DNA from: Treponema sp.
GTDB lineage: Bacteria > Spirochaetota > Spirochaetia > Treponematales > Treponemataceae
Reading direction: 5' to 3'
Length of the DNA: 5,029 nucleotides
Assembly: GCA_017613485.1 (NCBI GenBank)
Contig: JAGADS010000119.1
Coordinates: forward strand, 1-5,029
Shown: piece by piece, positions 1 to 5,029 of the stretch
How positions within the stretch are numbered: position 1 is the stretch's first letter
How the letters are laid out: each line of letters opens with the position of its first letter
Program-made: the position numbers and the translations under genes
Notes under the pieces: model-generated
Databases searched by the model: none
Told to the model about the DNA's origin: nothing
What the model saw: the letters and a program-made list of their open reading frames with translations, nothing else

Positions 1-675
1 ATTCTCGAACTTGAAGCACAGAACAAGGATTTAAAATACGAGCTTGATTCCTACAAATGGCAGATGGAAGAAATCACACGGCAGGAAGAGGAAATAAGAG
101 AGCTGCACCAGAACACAAGGAAACTCAAACACGACATGCGGAACCACCTTATGGTAATGACCTCCTACATCAACAGCGGTGATTATGAGAATGCCAAAAA
201 CTATATCTCGCAGATCCTGGAAAAACTTAATGCAGTTCGGAGTTATGTTGAGACCGGGAATCCTCTTTTAAACCACATACTGAATGACAAACTTGAAGTA
301 TGCCGTCAGGAAGGGATAGACGTAAAGGCAGACATCGGGAAAGCAGCCTTTGATAAAATGAAGGGTATTGATTTTTCTGCAGTGTTTTCCAATGCTGTTG
401 ACAATGCCATAGAGCACGAAAGAAAAGAACCCAAAAAGGAAATCGTCATAAGTGTATACGAGAAAAAAGGATATGACGTCATCGCAGTAAGGAACAGGAT
501 CTCAAAATCGGTTCTGGAGGCAAATCCAGATTTAAAGTCCACAAAAAAAGATGATGAAAAGCACGGTTTTGGTGTAATACAAATCAAGGAAATCGCAGAA
601 TCCTACGAAGGCATGACAGACTTTTACGAAGAGGACGGTTTCTTTATCGTAAATATTTTTATCCCAAAAAACTGA
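1..675 (+). CDS. Sensor histidine kinase, AgrC/HPK10-like GHKL type, C-terminal part (5' end outside window)
   Basis: The reading frame is open from base 1, so this is the last 224 residues of a longer protein. The ATG at 64 is internal and not the start. Seen: a charged, probably coiled-coil stretch (visible residues 1-40), then a dimerisation/phosphoacceptor motif LKHDMRNH with the likely phosphorylated His at bases 130-132. An N-box (SNAVDNAIEH, about bases 388-417) and a short G-box (HGFGVIQIKEI, about 562-594) follow. The classical DxGxG D-box is replaced by an Asn-containing strand (VRNRIS), as is usual in the AgrC/CitA-like ATPase subfamily (SPOB-like helix plus HATPase_c_5). Known for the family: a membrane-bound N-terminal sensor, often for a peptide, autophosphorylates and passes phosphate to a response regulator that commonly has a LytTR domain. 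The sensor segment and the regulator are not in the window. The exporter operon begins 52 bp downstream, suggesting a functional link. Kinase identity is firm; the ligand is unknown. Confidence 0.92.
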   Translation: MLELEAQNKDLKYELDSYKWQMEEITRQEEEIRELHQNTRKLKHDMRNHLMVMTSYINSGDYENAKNYISQILEKLNAVRSYVETGNPLLNHILNDKLEVCRQEGIDVKADIGKAAFDKMKGIDFSAVFSNAVDNAIEHERKEPKKEIVISVYEKKGYDVIAVRNRISKSVLEANPDLKSTKKDDEKHGFGVIQIKEIAESYEGMTDFYEEDGFFIVNIFIPKN

Positions 676-727
676 CGTTTATCCCACCCCACTTGCGCCA
701 CAGACTTGTTCGGTTTATTGTAGAATC
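676..727 (+). other. Short gap between kinase and exporter operon
   Basis: This 52-bp gap contains no hairpin followed by a T-run, so no terminator is visible and read-through from the kinase gene into the exporter is possible. No good Shine-Dalgarno sequence precedes the ATG at 728. A weak promoter-like pair, TTGCGC at 693-698 and TATTGT at 716-721 with a 17-bp spacer, would start transcription at about the ATG itself and give a leaderless message. The match is poor (3/6 and 4/6), so it is noted and not asserted. Confidence 0.35.
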
Positions 728-1627
728 ATGATTATCTGCAACGGCCTTAACAAATTCATTTTACACGATGTGGATTTACATATCCCCTGGGGTATTACCC
801 TTGGAATAATAGGCCAGTCTGGTTCCGGAAAGACAACATTTCTCAAGCTTGTCTCTGGGCTCCTGCAGCCTGAATCTGGTGAAATATTTACCCTTAGAAA
901 AAATCCTGTTGAAGGACATAAAAGCATCGCAGGCAGAATCGCAGTGCTTTACGCTGATACTCCAGTTTATGACGATAACTACACGATAATGGACGGGCTG
1001 GATGAAATACGGCTTATGTATGGAATCAAAAAGAATCATTTTAACGAGCAGTTGAATCATGTCATGTCTGTCTTGGATTTTGCGGATTCACTGCATTCAA
1101 AACCAAAGGACCTTTCACTTGGGCAAAAACGAAGGGCTGAGCTTGGCATGATGTTCCTAAGGGATGCTGACCTTTATCTTTTTGACGAGCCGTGTCTAGG
1201 CCTTGATCAAAATGGTAAAGCGGCATTTTATTCTCTGGTAAAAGAAAAGCAGAAGGAAGGAAAAACAGTTCTTGTAAGCTCACACAGCATGGAAGACATA
1301 TCCACAATTGCAGACAGGGTCTTGCTGTTTGACAAAGGTACAGTTGCATTCTATGGGTCCACGGAAGAATTGTACAAGAGACTTTCTCCCATACAGACGG
1401 GCTATGTTGAATTCGACGGAAAGATTTCTGATGTATCGGATCTTGAGATTGAATCATACAGTGTTGAGGGCGGCAGGATGACATTCAGCTACAATTCAAA
1501 TCATGTTTCCTCAAAAGAACTATTAAGGCGGATCTGCTTTACTACCAGTGTAAAATCAGTTGCACTGCATAAGGCAAATCTTACAGAAATCATAAAGAAG
1601 CAAAAAGACATGGAGGTAGGGAATTGA
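728..1627 (+). CDS. ABC transporter ATP-binding protein (first, divergent nucleotide-binding subunit)
   Basis: This 299-residue cytoplasmic ATPase should power the membrane proteins encoded downstream. Seen in order: Walker A GQSGSGKTT (residues 29-37), signature LSLGQ (129-133), Walker B LYLFDEP (149-155) with catalytic Glu154, D-loop GLD (158-160) and switch His186 (SSHSMED). A C-terminal extension of about 80 residues is typical of ABC-2 exporter ATPases. The Q-loop position appears to be occupied by Asp77 (LYADTPVYDD) instead of the usual Gln, by eye alignment with the neighbouring ATPase. The start at 728 is chosen because it is the only ATG before Walker A that leaves a normal first beta strand. 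No in-frame ATG, GTG or TTG lies between it and the kinase stop, although it lacks a clear ribosome binding site. The gene ends within the start codon of the next gene, so translation is probably coupled. The transported substrate is unknown. It is less like the COG4586 family than its neighbour is. Confidence 0.93.
   Translation: MIICNGLNKFILHDVDLHIPWGITLGIIGQSGSGKTTFLKLVSGLLQPESGEIFTLRKNPVEGHKSIAGRIAVLYADTPVYDDNYTIMDGLDEIRLMYGIKKNHFNEQLNHVMSVLDFADSLHSKPKDLSLGQKRRAELGMMFLRDADLYLFDEPCLGLDQNGKAAFYSLVKEKQKEGKTVLVSSHSMEDISTIADRVLLFDKGTVAFYGSTEELYKRLSPIQTGYVEFDGKISDVSDLEIESYSVEGGRMTFSYNSNHVSSKELLRRICFTTSVKSVALHKANLTEIIKKQKDMEVGN
1612..1616 (+). promoter_or_regulatory. Ribosome binding site that fixes a TTG start for the second ATPase
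   Basis: GGAGG lies 7 bases upstream of TTG at 1624-1626. The next in-frame ATG is at 1696, which would remove the conserved first strand (FIEVKNISKEF). The site therefore supports initiation at TTG, which overlaps the TGA stop of the first ATPase (1625-1627). Confidence 0.85.
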
Positions 1628-2607
1628 GTTTTATCGAAGTCAAGAACATATCCAAGGAATTCAAGGTGAACAAAAGAAGCGCTGGTATTCCCGGAATGAT
1701 TGCCAATATGTTTGTTCCCAAATATGAAATCAAGCAGGCGGTAAACAATCTTAGCTTTAATATCGAAAAAGGAGAGATGGTGGGGTTCATCGGACCAAAC
1801 GGTGCAGGGAAATCCTCCACAATCAAAATGCTTTCCGGCATACTTTGTCCCGACAAGGGTTCTATCAACGTAAACGGATACATTCCATACAGGCAGAGGA
1901 AATCTTATGTGGGAAACATCGGTGTCGTATTCGGACAGAAATCACAGCTGCAATGGGATCTTCCGGTCATCGACAGTTTTGAGCTTTTACGTGCAATCTA
2001 CAGGATTCCAAAAGACAAATACAAAAAAAACCTTGAGCGGTTTACCGACATGCTCGACATGAAGGGTTTCATAAACCAGCCTGTACGACAGCTTTCTCTT
2101 GGGCAGAGAATGAGGTCTGATATTGTTGCATCCCTTTTGCATTCACCGGACATCGTATTTTTTGATGAACCGACAATCGGTGTGGATGTAATCGGAAAGG
2201 AGACAATCAGAAGCTTCATCAAGCAATTGAACGAAGAAGACAAGGTTACCATGATTTTTACCACACACGACATGCAGGACATAGAGCAGACTTGCAACAG
2301 AATAATAATCATAGACAAGGGATCCCTCATGTATGACGGTTCACTCCACGACATCAGAAGCAAATATGGCACGGCAAGAAGACTCATCGCGGAGTTTAAT
2401 GAGGAATGCGAAGTATCTCCGATAGAAAATGTCGTCATAGGAGAGATGAAGGATAGAAAAATCAGCTTTGACTTTGACACCAATACCGTTAACGTGAACA
2501 AACTGATGCACGAGATTCTGGACAACTACAATGTCCACGACATTACTGTGGCAGAACCGGAAATCGAAAGCATCATTCAAAAAATGTACAGCGGGATGGA
2601 GGCATAA
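1624..2607 (+). CDS. ABC-2 type exporter ATP-binding protein, COG4586-like
   Basis: This 327-residue ATPase has all canonical motifs: Walker A GPNGAGKSS (residues 57-65), Q-loop Gln105 in VVFGQKSQLQWDLP, signature LSLGQ (157-161), Walker B IVFFDEP (177-183) with Glu182, D-loop GVD (186-188) and switch His215 (TTHDMQD). A roughly 20-residue insert between the first strand and Walker A (about 18-38, containing GIPGMIANMF) and the Q-loop wording FGQKSQLQWDLP are characteristic of the COG4586 family, which is encoded next to COG4587 and COG3694 permeases, as here. Residues from about 240 form the usual C-terminal domain of such ATPases. The start is TTG, supported by GGAGG 7 bases upstream and by the intact first strand. 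It overlaps the previous stop by 4 bases, and its own stop abuts the ATG of the first permease. It is the likely principal energising subunit. The family relation is to DrrA/NodI-like exporters; the substrate cannot be read from the sequence. Confidence 0.95.
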   Translation: MSFIEVKNISKEFKVNKRSAGIPGMIANMFVPKYEIKQAVNNLSFNIEKGEMVGFIGPNGAGKSSTIKMLSGILCPDKGSINVNGYIPYRQRKSYVGNIGVVFGQKSQLQWDLPVIDSFELLRAIYRIPKDKYKKNLERFTDMLDMKGFINQPVRQLSLGQRMRSDIVASLLHSPDIVFFDEPTIGVDVIGKETIRSFIKQLNEEDKVTMIFTTHDMQDIEQTCNRIIIIDKGSLMYDGSLHDIRSKYGTARRLIAEFNEECEVSPIENVVIGEMKDRKISFDFDTNTVNVNKLMHEILDNYNVHDITVAEPEIESIIQKMYSGMEA

Positions 2608-3402
2608 ATGAGTCTATCACCTTATCTTGCATTTTCCAAAAAAAGTTTCCTGCAGAAAAGCGCATATCGTCTGGATCACTGGCTTGGAATATTGAACACA
2701 CTTATTCGTCTTGTAATCTATGTTGAAATCTACAGGGCATTGTACGGAGGCAGAACCAGTGTGGACGGAATCACCATGAGCATGGTGACAACCAATTTCA
2801 TCCTTTCGCTTGGCCTTGAATCCTTTTTTGTAGTTGATGACTATTATCTTGCAAGCAGGATTTATAACGGCAGCATTGCAACAGAAATGCTTCTGCCTGT
2901 AAGTTTTCACGGAAGGATGCTCGCGGACAATCTTGGGAACGCATTGTTCAAGCTGATTTTTCATTTTGTTCCTGCAATGATTGTTGCCCTGATTTTTTTC
3001 GGAATAGAATCTCCCTACAGCGTCAGTTCCTTCTTCCTCTTTTTGCTAAGCTCTCTGCTGGGTTACGGTGTTCTGTGGAGCCTGAGCTTTTTGTTCCAGA
3101 TGTTTTCTTTCTGGCTTCTGAACGTATGGGCAATAATGACAATAAAAAATGTCTTTATAAATGTTCTGTCCGGTTCCATGATTCCCCTGTGGTTCATGCC
3201 TGATATGGTCAGAAAAATCATCGGCTTTACTCCTTTTGATTCAATCTATTTTACACCAGTGCAGGTTTACCTTGGAAACATAAGTGGATCTGAAATGGCG
3301 ATAGGATTTGTAAAGCAGCTGATATGGATTAGTGGCCTGTTGGTATTGGGATTCATGTTGTGGAATAAAGGCAAGAAGAAGCTTGTGGTACAGGGAGGTT
3401 GA
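2608..3402 (+). CDS. ABC-2 family permease, COG4587-like (first transmembrane subunit)
   Basis: This 264-residue integral membrane protein starts at the base after the stop of the second ATPase, with GGAGG at 2598-2602 (spacing 5). Hydrophobic segments at about residues 24-46, 54-76, 112-133, 138-164, 166-197 and 231-252 give the six spans expected of an ABC-2 permease, and a Lys-rich tail (254-258) is probably cytoplasmic. The N-terminal lead-in (SLSPYLAFSKKSFLQKSAYR) and the segment YNGSIATEMLLPVSF (86-100) resemble the amphipathic entry and the G-x-(I/L)-x-x-x-LL-x-P element of the ABC2_membrane_6 (DUF990) family, to which COG4587 belongs. It is likely to pair with the permease encoded next to form the heteromeric channel for an exported substrate. 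No substrate-determining feature is recognised. The length is normal for the family and no disruption is seen. Confidence 0.9.
   Translation: MSLSPYLAFSKKSFLQKSAYRLDHWLGILNTLIRLVIYVEIYRALYGGRTSVDGITMSMVTTNFILSLGLESFFVVDDYYLASRIYNGSIATEMLLPVSFHGRMLADNLGNALFKLIFHFVPAMIVALIFFGIESPYSVSSFFLFLLSSLLGYGVLWSLSFLFQMFSFWLLNVWAIMTIKNVFINVLSGSMIPLWFMPDMVRKIIGFTPFDSIYFTPVQVYLGNISGSEMAIGFVKQLIWISGLLVLGFMLWNKGKKKLVVQGG
3393..3398 (+). promoter_or_regulatory. Ribosome binding site that decides the start of the second permease
   Basis: GGGAGG directly abuts the TTG at 3399-3401, which leaves no spacer and rules that codon out as a normal start. It sits 6 bases before the ATG at 3405, an ideal distance. The ATG is therefore the start, 2 bases after the stop of the first permease. 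Confidence 0.85.
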
Positions 3403-3404
3403 TT

Positions 3405-4214
3405 ATGAGATCAGATTTTTTCAGTCTTACGGCACTTTATACGAGGATGATTTTCCGCTCGTGGTTTCAGTACAAGGTAGATGCCATTCTTAGATCATTT
3501 GCGGTTTTTATGCGCGAGGCTACTGCAATCATCGTAATATATTTTACGCTTTTAAAATTCGACTGCCTGAACGGATGGAACATTTACGAGATGCTGTTTT
3601 TGTTCAGTCTTGTATATGTAACCTACGGAATATTGATTATCTTTTTTACGGGCCTCAGGGATTTTGGACAGACAGTCAGGACAGGTGGATTTGACAGATA
3701 TCTCCTGCGTCCCAGAGGTGTTTTATACCAGCTGATTTTTTCCAATGCAGACTGGTTTGCTGCTGTAGGTCATGGTGGCCTTGGCATCCTGCTTTTCATT
3801 CTTTCTGCCGCAAAAATCGGAGTCGTGTGGACGCCATTACGGATTGTCTATTATGTCTTTACTATAGCTGGCGGTGTTTTGATTCAGGGTGCAATCTTCC
3901 TCTTTCTGGCAACATTGAATATCTATCTTCTTGAGACCAATACACTAAAGGAAGTATTCTACTGGAACATGCGTAAATTCGCAGGATATCCGATAAACAT
4001 TTTCCACAAGGCAATTCAATTCTGCATGACTTTTATTGTTCCCTTTGCCTTTGTAAATTACTTTCCCGCTCAGTTTTTACTCAGAAAAGATGACATGTCC
4101 TCTTATCCGTCATTCTTCATGTACATAACTCCGCTTGTGGGACTTGTAATGTATATTCTTGCCTATCTCTTTTGGAATTTCAGCATCAAGTATTACAAGA
4201 GCTCAGGAAATTGA
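3405..4214 (+). CDS. ABC-2 family permease, COG3694-like (second transmembrane subunit)
   Basis: This 269-residue integral membrane protein is the last gene of the exporter operon. Hydrophobic segments lie at about residues 31-50, 61-83, 117-138, 146-176, 202-221 and 238-258, giving about six spans. The motif RTGGFDRYLLRPRG (92-105) matches the G-x-F-D-x-x-L-L-R-P element placed after the second span in COG3694/DUF990 permeases. The start is the ATG, set by GGGAGG at 3393-3398; an upstream in-frame TTG at 3399 would add only two residues and has no spacer to that site. The gene follows the first permease by 2 bp, which suggests translational coupling and equal production. With the two ATPases it completes an ABC exporter in which the two membrane halves differ. 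The substrate is unknown. Relatives are often annotated only as ABC-2 family transporter protein. Confidence 0.92.
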   Translation: MRSDFFSLTALYTRMIFRSWFQYKVDAILRSFAVFMREATAIIVIYFTLLKFDCLNGWNIYEMLFLFSLVYVTYGILIIFFTGLRDFGQTVRTGGFDRYLLRPRGVLYQLIFSNADWFAAVGHGGLGILLFILSAAKIGVVWTPLRIVYYVFTIAGGVLIQGAIFLFLATLNIYLLETNTLKEVFYWNMRKFAGYPINIFHKAIQFCMTFIVPFAFVNYFPAQFLLRKDDMSSYPSFFMYITPLVGLVMYILAYLFWNFSIKYYKSSGN

Positions 4215-4227
4215 ATCTTACGGAAAC

Positions 4228-4292
4228 ATACCGCACATTTCTAAAAGCTAATCAGATTTTTACCCTCTGATTCCGGCAACTTGATGCGGTAT
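4228..4292. repeat. Nested inverted repeats (outer 8-bp arms, inner 7-bp arms)
   Basis: Outer arms are ATACCGCA (4228-4235) and TGCGGTAT (4285-4292), exact reverse complements. Inner arms are AATCAGA (4250-4256) and TCTGATT (4266-4272), also exact, around a 9-base loop. In RNA they could form a hairpin within a longer stem. No U-run follows on either strand, so it does not look like a terminator. It may be an mRNA 3'-end structure of the exporter transcript or a DNA-binding region. Confidence 0.5.
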
Positions 4293-4295
4293 AAC
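4267..4295 (+). promoter_or_regulatory. Possible promoter of the downstream membrane-protein gene
   Basis: CTGATT (4267-4272, 3/6 to the -35 consensus) and TATAAC (4290-4295, 5/6 to the -10 consensus) are separated by 17 bp and would start transcription near 4302. A competing -10, TATATT at 4340-4345 (5/6), has only TTTCTT as -35. A weak -35 in either case would suit a promoter that needs an activator. The prediction is by eye only. Confidence 0.3.
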
Positions 4296-4303
4296 GGCAA
4301 CTT
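4274..4303. repeat. Exact 9-bp direct repeat with 21-bp period, candidate regulator site
   Basis: CGGCAACTT occurs at 4274-4282 and again at 4295-4303, separated by 12 bp, so the two copies lie on the same face of the helix. On the - strand the unit reads AAGTTGCCG, containing the GTT core of LytTR-type sites, which are typically pairs of 9-bp direct repeats 12 bp apart. The flanking match to the LytTR consensus is partial, so a different regulator is possible. Confidence 0.45.
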
Positions 4304-4326
4304 ACAGAAAACCCTGTTTCTTTTTG

Positions 4327-4356
4327 CTCCATCATGAATTATATTCGGTGATGGAG
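4327..4356 (+). promoter_or_regulatory. Inverted repeat covering the Shine-Dalgarno of the downstream gene
   Basis: CTCCATCA (4327-4334) and TGATGGAG (4349-4356) are exact reverse complements. Between them GAAT (4336-4339) and ATTC (4343-4346) can pair further, leaving a 3-base loop and a small bulge. The right arm includes four of the five bases of the GGAGG ribosome binding site at 4353-4357. If the message starts upstream of 4327, the hairpin would hide the site and limit translation. If transcription starts from the TATATT at 4340-4345, the same symmetry would act as DNA, for example as an operator. Confidence 0.5.
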
Positions 4357-4362
4357 GTTGTC

Positions 4363-5029
4363 ATGAAGAACAACAAAACATTTAAATTTATTCTGTACGT
4401 TACGACGGTTCACTGCCTGACTTATTTTATCTGCGGTGTGATTTTTTCAACTCTTATGAACTACAGCTGGTGGTGGCAGCAGCCTTTTGTCTGTGATTAC
4501 TTCAGGGTCTTCGGAGGAATTTCAAATGCACTTGGTCCTTTCCTTCAGATTGGAAGAGGTCTCTTGTTGTCTCTTGTACTTCTTCCGCTTAGGGATTTCC
4601 TGAAAGGTCAAAAGTTATCCTGGCTCTGGTTGTGGCTTATATTCGTTGGTATAGGAATTCTTGGTACTCCAGCGGCCTCACCTTCTTCTATTGAGGGAAT
4701 GATTTATTCCAAGCTTCCCTTTGTCTTCCATTTTGTCGGTTGGCCGGAAATAATGAGTCAGACCTTTCTGTTCAGCTTTTTAGTTTGCAGACACCTCAAG
4801 GAGTCAGTCGAAAATAGAGAAAAAAAATCTATCTTTAAAAATCCTCTTCGTCTTGCATTGGTTATGGCATTTGCCGGATTCTTCATATACACGATTATTT
4901 CTATTATTTTTGCAATTATTCAGCATGTGGCCATAGACAGCGGTAAAACGGACCCCAAGAACATGCTGCTTTTCCTTTGCCCTGTTATGTTAATTTTTTT
5001 GATTTCACTGATAAAAAAGCCGAACCTTC
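4363..5029 (+). CDS. Multi-pass membrane protein of unknown function (3' end outside window)
   Basis: The frame is open from ATG 4363 to the end of the window (222 codons), and GGAGG at 4353-4357 lies 5 bases before the ATG. I do not recognise a named family. Hydrophobic segments lie at about residues 7-32, 53-77, 86-103, 118-143, 165-187 and 202-217, so at least five and probably six membrane spans. Notable features are a Trp-rich patch after the first span (SWWWQQPF, 36-43), a small-residue motif GTPAASPSSIEGMIYSKLP (101-119) that looks conserved in character, and a Lys/Glu-rich probably cytoplasmic loop (145-160). There are no ATPase, protease or transporter signature motifs. It is separated from the exporter by 148 bp and probably has its own promoter, so it may not belong to the exporter operon. 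The loop and spans argue for a real protein. A role in sensing, immunity or transport cannot be chosen from the sequence. Confidence 0.85.
   Translation, partial: MKNNKTFKFILYVTTVHCLTYFICGVIFSTLMNYSWWWQQPFVCDYFRVFGGISNALGPFLQIGRGLLLSLVLLPLRDFLKGQKLSWLWLWLIFVGIGILGTPAASPSSIEGMIYSKLPFVFHFVGWPEIMSQTFLFSFLVCRHLKESVENREKKSIFKNPLRLALVMAFAGFFIYTIISIIFAIIQHVAIDSGKTDPKNMLLFLCPVMLIFLISLIKKPNL

Larger units (their letters stand above)
4215..4362 (+). other. Intergenic region with clustered inverted and direct repeats
   Basis: This 148-bp region separates the exporter operon from the next gene. It holds the nested inverted repeats (4228-4292), the 9-bp direct repeat (4274-4303) and the inverted repeat over the ribosome binding site (4327-4356). 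I find no coding potential and no GC-rich hairpin followed by a T-tract, so there is no visible intrinsic terminator for the exporter operon. Confidence 0.7.

Noticed and set aside
64..66. ATG as the start of the kinase
   Set aside because: The same frame is open to base 1 and encodes continuous coiled-coil-like sequence. The kinase sensor domain must lie upstream of the window.
674..718. Two GTTTAT-containing matches (674-682 and 710-718) resembling single LytTR half sites
   Set aside because: Their spacing is 36 bp, not the 21-22 bp expected for a paired site, and short GTT-containing words are common.
721..726. TAGAAT resembling a -10 box just before the first ATPase
   Set aside because: It ends one base before the ATG, so transcription would begin inside the gene, and no -35 lies at a proper distance.
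724..733. Perfect 10-bp palindrome AATCATGATT over the start codon of the first ATPase
   Set aside because: It is short and AT-rich; palindromes of this size occur by chance at this scale and nothing else supports an operator.
1062..1484. Open frame on the - strand (140 codons) inside the first ATPase gene
   Set aside because: The translation is Cys/Pro/Gln-rich without recognisable structure and is antisense to well-supported ATPase motifs.
1998..2525. Long open frame on the - strand (175 codons) inside the second ATPase gene
   Set aside because: It lies wholly opposite a canonical ABC ATPase. Its translation is low-complexity Ser/Leu-rich with no domain, and no ribosome binding site favours it. 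It is a coding shadow.
4305..4325. ACAG/CTGT mini-hairpin followed by a T-rich stretch as a terminator
   Set aside because: The stem is only 4 bp, or AT-rich with a bulge in the alternative pairing, too weak for an intrinsic terminator.

Overview
The window comes from a bacterium of moderate-to-low G+C (about 40% by eye). It has tightly packed co-directional genes, strong GGAGG-type ribosome binding sites and at least one well-supported TTG start. The AgrC/HPK10-type kinase next to an ABC-2 exporter fits a Clostridia-like member of the Bacillota. A host-associated spirochaete such as Treponema is also possible, and the sequence alone does not decide between them. All supported genes are on the + strand.

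Layout. Positions 1-675 hold the C-terminal part of a sensor histidine kinase of the AgrC-like GHKL type, whose N-terminus lies outside the window. After a 52-bp gap come four genes that form one ABC exporter operon: a first ATPase (728-1627), a second ATPase (1624-2607, TTG start overlapping the previous stop), a first membrane permease (2608-3402) and a second permease (3405-4214). The second ATPase and the two permeases match the three-gene COG4586-COG4587-COG3694 ABC-2 type system. The first ATPase is an additional, more divergent nucleotide-binding subunit, so the operon encodes two different ATPases and two different permeases.

Positions 4215-4362 are a 148-bp intergenic region dense in small symmetric elements: a nested pair of inverted repeats, a 9-bp exact direct repeat with a 21-bp period, and an inverted repeat that would bury the Shine-Dalgarno sequence of the next gene. 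From 4363 a new gene encodes a multi-pass membrane protein of unknown function that runs off the end of the window.

How the genes may work together (inference): the kinase, with a response regulator presumably encoded upstream, senses an extracellular signal, perhaps a peptide. The four-gene transporter exports or gives protection against a related molecule. The 9-bp repeats at 4274-4303 have the period of LytTR-type regulator sites, which would link the kinase to the downstream membrane protein, but their sequence matches the LytTR consensus only partly. I see no CRISPR array, tRNA, rRNA, insertion sequence or phage gene, and no convincing intrinsic terminator.
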